A stretch of 26,943 nt of DNA from positions 1-26,943 of the forward strand of contig JAEWVF010000036.1 in the NCBI GenBank assembly GCA_023459215.1, written 5' to 3'. Shown here in pieces: positions 15,826-22,703 of the stretch. The translations under genes and the position numbers were made by a program. This stretch comes from Chloroflexota bacterium (GTDB lineage Bacteria > Chloroflexota > Anaerolineae > Anaerolineales > Villigracilaceae). Each line of letters starts with the position of its first letter. Position 1 is the stretch's first letter. The notes under the pieces are model-generated. The model searched no databases. It was not told the origin of the DNA and saw only the letters and a list, made by a program, of their open reading frames with translations.

Positions 15826-18579
15826 TTATTGGTGCCTGATATATTTCTTGCGCCAGGCCTCCAATTCCGCGGGTGGCAGGATTTCGCGCTGCAGGATTTT
15901 ATTCCAATCCAGCATTTCTTCGAGGTGTTCAATTGGCAACTGGCCCTCAGGTACGAAGCCGACGAAAGAGCCGTTATAGTTCTCCTCGGTACCCATATAC
16001 AGCGCATTCGACATCCAGATGCGGAATAGGCCGATTGACGACAGGCCGGGATCATCATCGGGCAGGGCGGTCTCAAAGGTCAGCAGCACTGGCCCTTCGG
16101 CAGTTTCGCCGACCGCGGCTACGGTCGCCTCGTGGATCCAGCGCAACCATTGCTCCTGTTGGACGGTTTGTTTTTGCTCGTTCTGATAAGTACGGGTGCG
16201 GATGACGATGTCTGATTCGGTGTATTTCCAACCGCCGGTTGCTGAGCGTGCCGAAGCATTGCCAAGCACTTCGGATGCCAGCAATGTATCGCCGTTTTTT
16301 GTTACCAGCGGGCGGGCGATGCGCCAGGGACTCTTCTCCTCCTCGACGAATCTCAGCCACAAAACGCTCGCCCCGACCGTGAAATCTTCCGCTTTGCGTG
16401 GGCGGACGAAGTACGGGCGCGGCTGGCCGGAGATGGTGCCCTCTTTTTCGTGTTTCATGTACCAGGGTGCTTTGGAGGTTAACCCGCCGGGTGGATTGTG
16501 CCCGCGCAGGTGCTGGCAGTGTTCGGCGGTTTCGTTGCAGACGGCGCGGGTCACGATCAGCCGGTGGGTGCATTCGTGTTCTTCGCGCCAGCCGGACATA
16601 TTCTCTTCTTTCCACTTGTTGACCAGGGCGCGCAGTTCGCCGCTTTCGTAAGCATTCTTCTGCTTTTCTTCCTCCGGCGAGAGTTTTTCCCAAAGCGGCT
16701 CTTGAACATGGTTGACGCGCAGCGGGGTCAGGGTAACGATTTCCTTCCACATCCAGCCGGGGAACTGGTTTTTCATCCCCAGCAGGGTTTCGAGCGTTTT
16801 TGCCTCGCTCCATTGGCTGTGTTCGTAGCGCGCCTCGTCCAGCAGGATTTCGGTCAGCGCGGCTCGGCGGGTTTTTGGCCCGTTGGCGGCCAGCCCTTTC
16901 AGGTGCATCTCGCGTTTGCCTGTCCAGGGTTTCTCAACGGCGCGGGCCAGGGCCGGGGCTTTGGCTGTATCGGCATATTCGGCCAGTTTTTGTTTGCAGC
17001 GCACTTCAACAGCGGCATCATCCAGGCTTTTGAGCAATTTTTCGGTTTGCAAGGCGTGCCAGCGATTAAGGAAATCAACCGGGCTGGCCCAGGAACCGTG
17101 CGCGCTTTTGTAGCGCATCCCCGAAAAATGAATGACCATGTATTGCAGCCAGAGTGGATAGCGTTCCGGGGTTTGGATGAAGCGTTGGACAATTTCCTCG
17201 AGCAGTTCGTCCCGATTTTTGGCCGCCAACTTCGTCTGATACTCTTCCACCTTCCAGCGGGCGATGTGCTTCGCGGTCACTTCGCCGCCGGGCTTGTATT
17301 CCGTTAAAGCGGCGGCCTCATCCACGGCCAGGGTGGCTTCCACCTGAGCCAGTTCGGCAGTCATGGCTTCGTGATCTTTCCTGAAAATGGACAGGTTGGC
17401 TTCGATCCGCGCCAGTTCCTGTTCCTTGGTTTTGATCGCCTTGTCGAGCTCCGCTTTGGGTTTGGCAACCGCCTCCAGCCCGGCGTGGAAGTTGGTCAAT
17501 TGCCTAATCTCATTTTTCATCGTTCCCAGGGTGTTTTCGCGCAGTTGTTTCAGGCGGTTTTCGCTCTCGGCCCGGCGCGCCCAGGTGGCCGGCATATTGC
17601 GCAGGTTCGTTTCTAGGGTGACTGCTTCTTTTTCCAATTCCTTGAGCGTTTGTTGCCAGGCAAACAGGTGATTGCGCAAGCACAGGGTTTTGTTCCCCGC
17701 ATAGCCGTATTCGTTGATCAGGGATTTGCGCATTTCGGTCAGTTTCTTGAGAAAACTAGATTCAAGATTTGCGCCGTAGAGCGGGGCCGGATCGGGGCTG
17801 GCGAAGTGTTTTTCGGCTTTGGCGGGGTCGGGCGGCGTTTTCATCCGCGCCAGTTCTGCCGAGAGCGTTTCGTGTTTGGCCTCCAGCGGACGCAGGTTGG
17901 TTTCAAGAACGGGTAGTTTTCTCTTGATTTCATCGAGGCGTCTGCGCGCGGTTTCCTTGGCTTTGAAAATCTCCAGGCGGCGCGCCTCGATTTTTTCAAA
18001 GGCTTTGATGAATTTGCGCAGGCGGATCAGTTCTTCGTCCACCATGGCCAGCATGACATCTTCCATTTTGTCCAGTTCTTGCAATTCTTGCGGGCGCTTG
18101 GGATGTTCTGGCGCGATTCCATCAATGCGGCGTTTTTTGCCGGCAATCAGACGGCGGGCCTCCGTGCGGCGGTTGACCCATTGCGGCTCGAACTGGCTGA
18201 TGAAGTATTTCTCCTTGCGCACATCCGCCAGCTTGGGCAGGTTTTGGATGAAAAGCGCATGCATCTGGTTGATTTTGTTCAGTTCGGTCTCATCGACATC
18301 GCCCAGTTTTTCGGTGTAGAAGGCGCACATATCTGGCTGGAGAAAGTAAGCGCGCATTTCGTTGTACTCATCCAGCGCGCGCCGCGCCAGTTGAGCCTGG
18401 GCGGCATGATAAGCTGCAACTTCACCTTTGAGCGCCGCGGCGTCTTTGGTTTTGTATTCTGCCCAGATATCGATTTCGGCAAAGTAGGTCAGGAAGTCGC
18501 GCAGTTTCATTTCGCGCAAAGGATAAATGGTTTTCAGTAAATATTCATTTTGCCATTGGAAGTAGAGCTGTCCTGACAT
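15826..18579 (-). CDS. Large coiled-coil protein with Cys/His-rich segment, unknown family
   Basis: A 917-residue soluble protein without signal peptide or membrane segment. I do not recognise the family. Residues about 1-160 are helical (NEYLLKTIYPLREMKLRDFL). About 170-430 are highly charged heptad-like helices (EKIEARRLEIFKAKETARRR; TKEQELARIEANLS). About 475-500 holds a distinctive HFSGMRYKSAHGSW segment (H484, H494). H668-E-C-T-H672 fits the HExxH zinc-protease pattern, followed by C681, H687, C688, H690 and H694. The last 200 residues look like a beta-rich domain (VGASVLWLRFVEEEKSPWRI). GGGAG nine bases before the ATG supports the start. It is monocistronic and divergent from the molybdenum hydroxylase genes. 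Confidence 0.85.
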   Translation of the reverse strand: MSGQLYFQWQNEYLLKTIYPLREMKLRDFLTYFAEIDIWAEYKTKDAAALKGEVAAYHAAQAQLARRALDEYNEMRAYFLQPDMCAFYTEKLGDVDETELNKINQMHALFIQNLPKLADVRKEKYFISQFEPQWVNRRTEARRLIAGKKRRIDGIAPEHPKRPQELQELDKMEDVMLAMVDEELIRLRKFIKAFEKIEARRLEIFKAKETARRRLDEIKRKLPVLETNLRPLEAKHETLSAELARMKTPPDPAKAEKHFASPDPAPLYGANLESSFLKKLTEMRKSLINEYGYAGNKTLCLRNHLFAWQQTLKELEKEAVTLETNLRNMPATWARRAESENRLKQLRENTLGTMKNEIRQLTNFHAGLEAVAKPKAELDKAIKTKEQELARIEANLSIFRKDHEAMTAELAQVEATLAVDEAAALTEYKPGGEVTAKHIARWKVEEYQTKLAAKNRDELLEEIVQRFIQTPERYPLWLQYMVIHFSGMRYKSAHGSWASPVDFLNRWHALQTEKLLKSLDDAAVEVRCKQKLAEYADTAKAPALARAVEKPWTGKREMHLKGLAANGPKTRRAALTEILLDEARYEHSQWSEAKTLETLLGMKNQFPGWMWKEIVTLTPLRVNHVQEPLWEKLSPEEEKQKNAYESGELRALVNKWKEENMSGWREEHECTHRLIVTRAVCNETAEHCQHLRGHNPPGGLTSKAPWYMKHEKEGTISGQPRPYFVRPRKAEDFTVGASVLWLRFVEEEKSPWRIARPLVTKNGDTLLASEVLGNASARSATGGWKYTESDIVIRTRTYQNEQKQTVQQEQWLRWIHEATVAAVGETAEGPVLLTFETALPDDDPGLSSIGLFRIWMSNALYMGTEENYNGSFVGFVPEGQLPIEHLEEMLDWNKILQREILPPAELEAWRKKYIRHQ

Positions 18580-18622
18580 AAATTATCTCCCTTTTGTTGC
18601 GTATAGCAGACCTATTTAGAGA

Positions 18623-18650
18623 ATTTTACCTTATTTTGTTTAATTTCTAA
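18623..18650 (-). promoter_or_regulatory. Promoter of the coiled-coil protein gene
   Basis: On the minus strand TTAGAA (18650-18645) and TAAAAT (18628-18623) are 16 bp apart. The -10 sits in GGTAAAATT, close to the GGTATAATC seen elsewhere in the window. It would give a leader of about 37 bases. The rest of the 135-bp divergent gap is AT-rich; a possible plus-strand -10 (TATGAT, 18676-18681) could serve the hydroxylase genes. Confidence 0.45.
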
Positions 18651-18714
18651 AAGCTGATAGGATTTTGGAGTCAAATATGATAGATTACTTTTACCAATTC
18701 AGAGAGGAGAATTT

Positions 18715-19191
18715 ATGAACTTATCAATTAATGGTAAAGAATTTACTGTTGCGGACAGCCCCGACCGGTTGCTGCTGTGGGTGCTGCGCGATGAACTCGG
18801 CCTGACCGGGACGAAGTTCGGCTGCGGGGTCGGGATTTGCGGCTCGTGTACCGTCCACCTGGACGGCGCGCCAACCCGTTCCTGTATCACCATGCTTTCG
18901 CAGGCTGCCGGGAAGGAAATCCGCACCCTGGAGGGGCTGGCAACCGAATTGCCGGATGGCGCGCTCGAACTGCACCCGGTGCAGGAGGCCTTTATCGAGT
19001 TGCAGGTGCATCAGTGCGGCTACTGCATGAGCGGACAGATGATGACCGCTGCGGCTTTTATCGAAGGCAACCCGAACCCGAGCGAAGCGGAAATCATCGC
19101 GGCAATGGACAAAAACTTGTGCCGCTGCGGAACCTATCCGCGCATTCGCCAGGCCGTGGCGCGCGCAGCCGAGATTGCGGCGGGAGGCTAG
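18715..19191 (+). CDS. [2Fe-2S] small subunit of a molybdenum hydroxylase
   Basis: A 158-residue electron-transfer subunit of the xanthine dehydrogenase family. The plant-type ferredoxin cluster motif is GCGVGICGSCTVHLDG with a later C (RSC); the second cluster has QCGYCMSGQM and LCRCGTYPRI. Length and motifs match IorA/CoxS-type subunits, which carry electrons from the molybdenum centre. AGAGGAG precedes the ATG. Its TAG ends one base before the ATG of the large subunit, so they form one operon. It has no export signal and would leave the cytoplasm, if at all, bound to the large subunit. Confidence 0.95.
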   Translation: MNLSINGKEFTVADSPDRLLLWVLRDELGLTGTKFGCGVGICGSCTVHLDGAPTRSCITMLSQAAGKEIRTLEGLATELPDGALELHPVQEAFIELQVHQCGYCMSGQMMTAAAFIEGNPNPSEAEIIAAMDKNLCRCGTYPRIRQAVARAAEIAAGG

Positions 19192-19192
19192 G

Positions 19193-21364
19193 ATGAGCGA
19201 GAAAACCCCGCAAACCAAACGCAAGCTCAGTCGCCGCGATTTCCTTGTTTTGACCGGCGTGGCTGGCGGCCTGTACTTTGGCGTGACCCTGGGCGTTTTG
19301 CCTTATGCGCGCCTGAAACTGGCCGAATTTCTCGATTCGGCGGGCGGCCCGCCCTCGAGTGTGGATGCCGTCCCGCTGGCCTGGTTCGAGATTGGAACGG
19401 ATAATTCGTTCAAGGTTTATATTCCGAAGGTGGAGATGGGTCAGGGCATTCACACCACCCTGGCGCAGGCCGCCGCCGATGAGTTGGATGTGCCCTGGGA
19501 TGCGCTGACCGTGCTCAATGTCGGTACCGGCAAAGGGCTGGATGATCCGGTCGGGACTTCGGCCAGCAACTCGACCTCCTCGCTTTTCAGCGTCATTCGA
19601 CAGGCGGGTGCAACCGTCCGCGAGATGCTGCGCCTCGAAGGCGCGAAACTGCTCGGGCTGGGGGCGGAAGCTGTCGTTGCTGAAAACGGCTTCGTAACGG
19701 CGAGACAGGATGCGGGTAAGAACGTGTCCTACGGCGAAATTGTCCAGGCGGTGAAAGAATGGCAGATTCCTGAAGAACTGCCAGCGTTGAAGAAAACTTC
19801 CGATTTCCGCTATATCGGCAAAGCCATGCCGCGCGTCGATTTGCGCGACAAGGTGCTCGGCAAGACCGAGTATGGTTTCGATGTGCGCCTGCCGGGCATG
19901 CTCTACGGTGCGGTGGCGATGCCCGCCAAAATTGGTGCGACATTGAAAAGTGCGTCGGCGGGCGGCGCGGAAAGCCTGCCCGGTGTGGTGAAGGTGGTTT
20001 TGGAAGAAGATTTTGCCGGGGTGGTGGCCGAACGGCGCGACCAGGCCTGGAATGCGCTCGGCGCGCTGGATCTGGAATGGAACGAGGAAAAAGTCTGGCA
20101 GCAGGCCGATATCGATGAGATCATCCAGTTCGGTAACGGGCGCGGCGTGACGGTGCAGGAGGAAGGCAACGCCGGTTCGAAGTTGAGCGGCGCGGATGTT
20201 TTTGAAGCCGAATATTTCTCGCCGATGGCTTACCATGCCCACATGGAGCCGCAAAGCGCGGCGGCGGATGTGCGCGCTGACGGGGCAACGGTTTGGGCCT
20301 CGACCCAGACGGCGGTCGGGGTGCGCCGGGCCGTGGCGCGCGCGATTGAGATGGACGAGGAACTGGTGGTGGTCATCCCAACCTTCCTGGGCGGTGGGTT
20401 TGGTCAGAAAGTCAACAGCGTCCCGGCGGTTCAGGCGGCCCGGCTTTCAAAGGCGGTTGGGCGTCCGGTGCATTTGGGCTACCGGCGGGCCGAGGATTTC
20501 CAGAATGGGTTTGTGCGCCCGCCTTCGCGTTCGCGCCTGCGGGCTGCCGTGCGCGAGAACGGCCTGATCGATGCGCTGGAGCACAAACAGGTCAGCGGAC
20601 AGGTGGCCTTCCCCTTCCTGCCGGTCTTTGTCAGCGCGGTGATGGGTGCTGATTTTGGCGCATACCGCGGCGCGCAAATCCGCTATGGGATACCCAATAA
20701 GCGCGTTGAGGCCTGGATGGCCGATCTGCCGATGAAAACCGGCTGGTGGCGCGGGCTGGGGCTGCTGCCGAACCTGTTTGCGATAGAGTCGTTCATCGAT
20801 GAGCTGGCGGTCAAGGTTGGCATGGATGCAATTGACTTCCGCATCGTCAACCTGCCGCTGGATGAGATGGGTGAGCGCATGAAAAAGGTGCTGCAAGTGG
20901 TGCGCGAAAAATCAGGCTGGGATACACCTGCCCCGGCGGGTCGCGCGCGCGGCGTGGCGCTCAGCTACGATGTTAATACGATTGTGGCTTGTGTGGCTGA
21001 GGTTTCGGTGGAGAACGGCAAAATCCGTGTGCATAGGCTGACCGGTGTGGTCGATGCCGGATTCTTCGTTAACCCGAATGGCGCAATCGCCCAGATGGAA
21101 GGCGGCATGAATATGGCCCTTAGTTCGGCCCTGTTTGAGGAGACCACTGTCCGCGATGGATCGCTGACGCCGATCAACTTTGGCGCGTACCAGTTCCTGA
21201 ACAACGCCGCCGCGCCTGAGATCGTGGTTGAGCTTGTTTCGAGCGGCGACAGGCCTTTTGGCCTGGGCGAGCCGCCGCTCGGCCCGGTTGCTCCGGCGGT
21301 GGCGAACGCCGTTTTTGCCCTGACCGGTCAGCGGCTGCTAAAATTGCCGTTTAATTTGGCTTAA
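19193..21364 (+). CDS. Molybdopterin-binding large subunit, isoquinoline-1-oxidoreductase-like
   Basis: A 723-residue catalytic subunit of the xanthine dehydrogenase superfamily, which hydroxylates aldehydes or N-heterocycles with water. A twin-arginine signal opens the protein: LSRRDFLVLTGVAGGLYFGV (R14, R15). Cofactor motifs include VEMGQGIHTTLAQ, FLGGGFGQKVN and the C-terminal FGLGEPPLGPVAPAVANAV, which carries the family's catalytic Glu. The fused a/b plus catalytic layout and Tat signal are those of IorB-type enzymes that pass electrons to membrane or periplasmic carriers. The start at 19193 follows GGGAGG; an ATG at 19175 would overlap the small subunit. No FAD subunit or XdhC-type chaperone is adjacent. 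Substrate cannot be read. Confidence 0.93.
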   Translation: MSEKTPQTKRKLSRRDFLVLTGVAGGLYFGVTLGVLPYARLKLAEFLDSAGGPPSSVDAVPLAWFEIGTDNSFKVYIPKVEMGQGIHTTLAQAAADELDVPWDALTVLNVGTGKGLDDPVGTSASNSTSSLFSVIRQAGATVREMLRLEGAKLLGLGAEAVVAENGFVTARQDAGKNVSYGEIVQAVKEWQIPEELPALKKTSDFRYIGKAMPRVDLRDKVLGKTEYGFDVRLPGMLYGAVAMPAKIGATLKSASAGGAESLPGVVKVVLEEDFAGVVAERRDQAWNALGALDLEWNEEKVWQQADIDEIIQFGNGRGVTVQEEGNAGSKLSGADVFEAEYFSPMAYHAHMEPQSAAADVRADGATVWASTQTAVGVRRAVARAIEMDEELVVVIPTFLGGGFGQKVNSVPAVQAARLSKAVGRPVHLGYRRAEDFQNGFVRPPSRSRLRAAVRENGLIDALEHKQVSGQVAFPFLPVFVSAVMGADFGAYRGAQIRYGIPNKRVEAWMADLPMKTGWWRGLGLLPNLFAIESFIDELAVKVGMDAIDFRIVNLPLDEMGERMKKVLQVVREKSGWDTPAPAGRARGVALSYDVNTIVACVAEVSVENGKIRVHRLTGVVDAGFFVNPNGAIAQMEGGMNMALSSALFEETTVRDGSLTPINFGAYQFLNNAAAPEIVVELVSSGDRPFGLGEPPLGPVAPAVANAVFALTGQRLLKLPFNLA

Positions 21365-21372
21365 ATATTGTT

Positions 21373-21395
21373 GGGGCGCAGCATTGCTGCGCCCC
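21373..21395. terminator. Bidirectional terminator or REP-like palindrome
   Basis: GGGGCGCAGC (21373-21382) and GCTGCGCCCC (21386-21395) form a perfect 10-bp GC stem with a three-base loop, followed by a T-rich stretch on the plus strand. It lies between two convergent genes. Its composition resembles dispersed palindromic repeats of many genomes, so it could be a recruited repeat. Confidence 0.7.
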
Positions 21396-21402
21396 TACTG
21401 TG

Positions 21403-22599
21403 TTATTTTGCCGCCGCCAGGGCGGCTTTGATTTGCTCGGTGTGGGCATGGATGTGGGCGGTGGCCTGCATCATGCCCCAGCCCATGCGGAAGTAACTGC
21501 CTTTGCGCGCCACAAATTCCGGCGGCAGGTTGCCGATGAACGCCACATTTTCGGCCACATTGCGTTCCAATTCAGCCAGGATGGCCTCGATGCTTGGATA
21601 GGTCTGGACGGTGGCGCGCACGTGCGCATCGATGTTTCCGCCGAAATCATCCCCGGCGCGTTCAAAGCCCTGGACAAGTTCGTCGATGAACTGGCGGTTA
21701 TTGCGCTCGATATGAATCAAGTGCGCAATCGTATCCAGCGCGCTCCATTCGCCGGGTTGCGGGCGCCGGGCGGCCTGCGCGTCGCTTATCCCGGCAAAAA
21801 CCTGCCGTAAATCTGCCAGCGCGCTGATATACGGTTCGTGCACCGCCCTGGCCAACTCTTGCGGATCAAACGGCACTTCGGGCACTGGCCGGCGGCTGAG
21901 TTCCATTTGCACTTCGTGTTTTTCTGGGCCGCGATAGAAGCTGACCGAGACGGTGTCACTGCCTTTCTTGCCGCGGATTGCGTTCAGGAGACTGCCAAAG
22001 TCATTGTCGATGCTCTGGCCATTTACCCCGACGATAACGTCATCCTTGCGCAGCCCGGCATTGCGCGCCCCCATGCCTTCAACCGTATCGTCCAGCCGCA
22101 ACCCTTCCGTCACCGGAACGCCCATGTGTTGGGCGATTTCGGCGCTGAAGTCGCTGGGCACGATTCCAAGCATCGGGCGGTTGACGATGCGCAAGTCCTT
22201 GCCGGTTTCCAACACTGAGGCCAGATTTTCCAGGCTTTGCTGCCATTCGGCCCCGAAACCTTCCGCCCGTTTGGCCCAATCCTCGCCTTCGGGCACACTA
22301 TGGGTCATGGTCACCAATGTGCCATCACCCTGGGCCGCAAAGCTGACCGTGATTTCGCTCGGGCCGGGGTCGATATTCGAAAACCAGCGGAAACGTATTT
22401 TTTTATCTGGCTCCGTTTCAAAAAAGTGGCCGCTCGAATAAAAATCGTCATTCCACCATAAATAAATCCGGCCATTTGGGCGCGGAACCACGGTCGCCAC
22501 ATCGCACAGCCACTCACGCAGGGCGGTTGCATTGGTGAAGGCATGATAGGTGGCTTCAACTGGCGCATGAATGAGTTTTTCTACTTGTACAGATGTCAT
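21403..22599 (-). CDS. SRPBCC(AHSA1)-PDZ-DinB fusion protein
   Basis: A 398-residue protein of three domains. About 1-134 is an SRPBCC/AHSA1 fold (VEKLIHAPVEATYHAFTNAT, LREWLCD). About 140-238 is a PDZ domain (EGMGARNAGLRKDDVIVGVNGQSI). About 245-398 is a DinB-like four-helix bundle (EWSALDTIAHLIHIERNN, then TAHIHAHTEQI) with histidines at the usual metal positions. There is no signal peptide or membrane segment, unusual for a PDZ protein. AAAGGAG precedes the ATG. DinB-fold proteins are often thiol transferases and SRPBCC proteins bind hydrophobic ligands; the combined function is unknown. It is divergent from the aldehyde oxidoreductase gene and shares a 104-bp control region with it. Confidence 0.88.
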   Translation of the reverse strand: MTSVQVEKLIHAPVEATYHAFTNATALREWLCDVATVVPRPNGRIYLWWNDDFYSSGHFFETEPDKKIRFRWFSNIDPGPSEITVSFAAQGDGTLVTMTHSVPEGEDWAKRAEGFGAEWQQSLENLASVLETGKDLRIVNRPMLGIVPSDFSAEIAQHMGVPVTEGLRLDDTVEGMGARNAGLRKDDVIVGVNGQSIDNDFGSLLNAIRGKKGSDTVSVSFYRGPEKHEVQMELSRRPVPEVPFDPQELARAVHEPYISALADLRQVFAGISDAQAARRPQPGEWSALDTIAHLIHIERNNRQFIDELVQGFERAGDDFGGNIDAHVRATVQTYPSIEAILAELERNVAENVAFIGNLPPEFVARKGSYFRMGWGMMQATAHIHAHTEQIKAALAAAK

Positions 22600-22620
22600 C
22601 GATTGTTCTCCTTTGGCTCG

Positions 22621-22664
22621 TTAGACGTTTGTCTAATTATACAGACGGATTTTTGCAAATACAA
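22621..22664 (-). promoter_or_regulatory. Promoter with palindromic operator for the fusion protein gene
   Basis: On the minus strand TTGTAT (22664-22659) and TATAAT (22641-22636) are 17 bp apart. The start site is covered by a perfect inverted repeat, TTAGAC (22621-22626) and GTCTAA (22631-22636). A third half-site, CAGAC (22642-22646), makes a second inverted pair across the -10. The spacing suits a TetR-type or similar dimer, but no regulator gene is nearby. Confidence 0.68.
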
Positions 22665-22690
22665 CCAGCATTTTGACCGGCTGGGAAAGG

Positions 22691-22696
22691 TATAAT
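22691..22696 (+). promoter_or_regulatory. -10 box of the aldehyde oxidoreductase gene; mRNA probably leaderless
   Basis: TATAAT in GGTATAATC ends seven bases before the ATG at 22704, so transcription should begin on or next to the start codon. No Shine-Dalgarno lies at a useful distance. Confidence 0.62.
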
Positions 22697-22703
22697 CAAA
22701 CCC

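Noticed and set aside
19094..20254. Minus-strand open frame of 386 codons
   Set aside because: Antisense to the molybdenum hydroxylase genes, composition rich in His, Arg and Gln as expected of a shadow frame.
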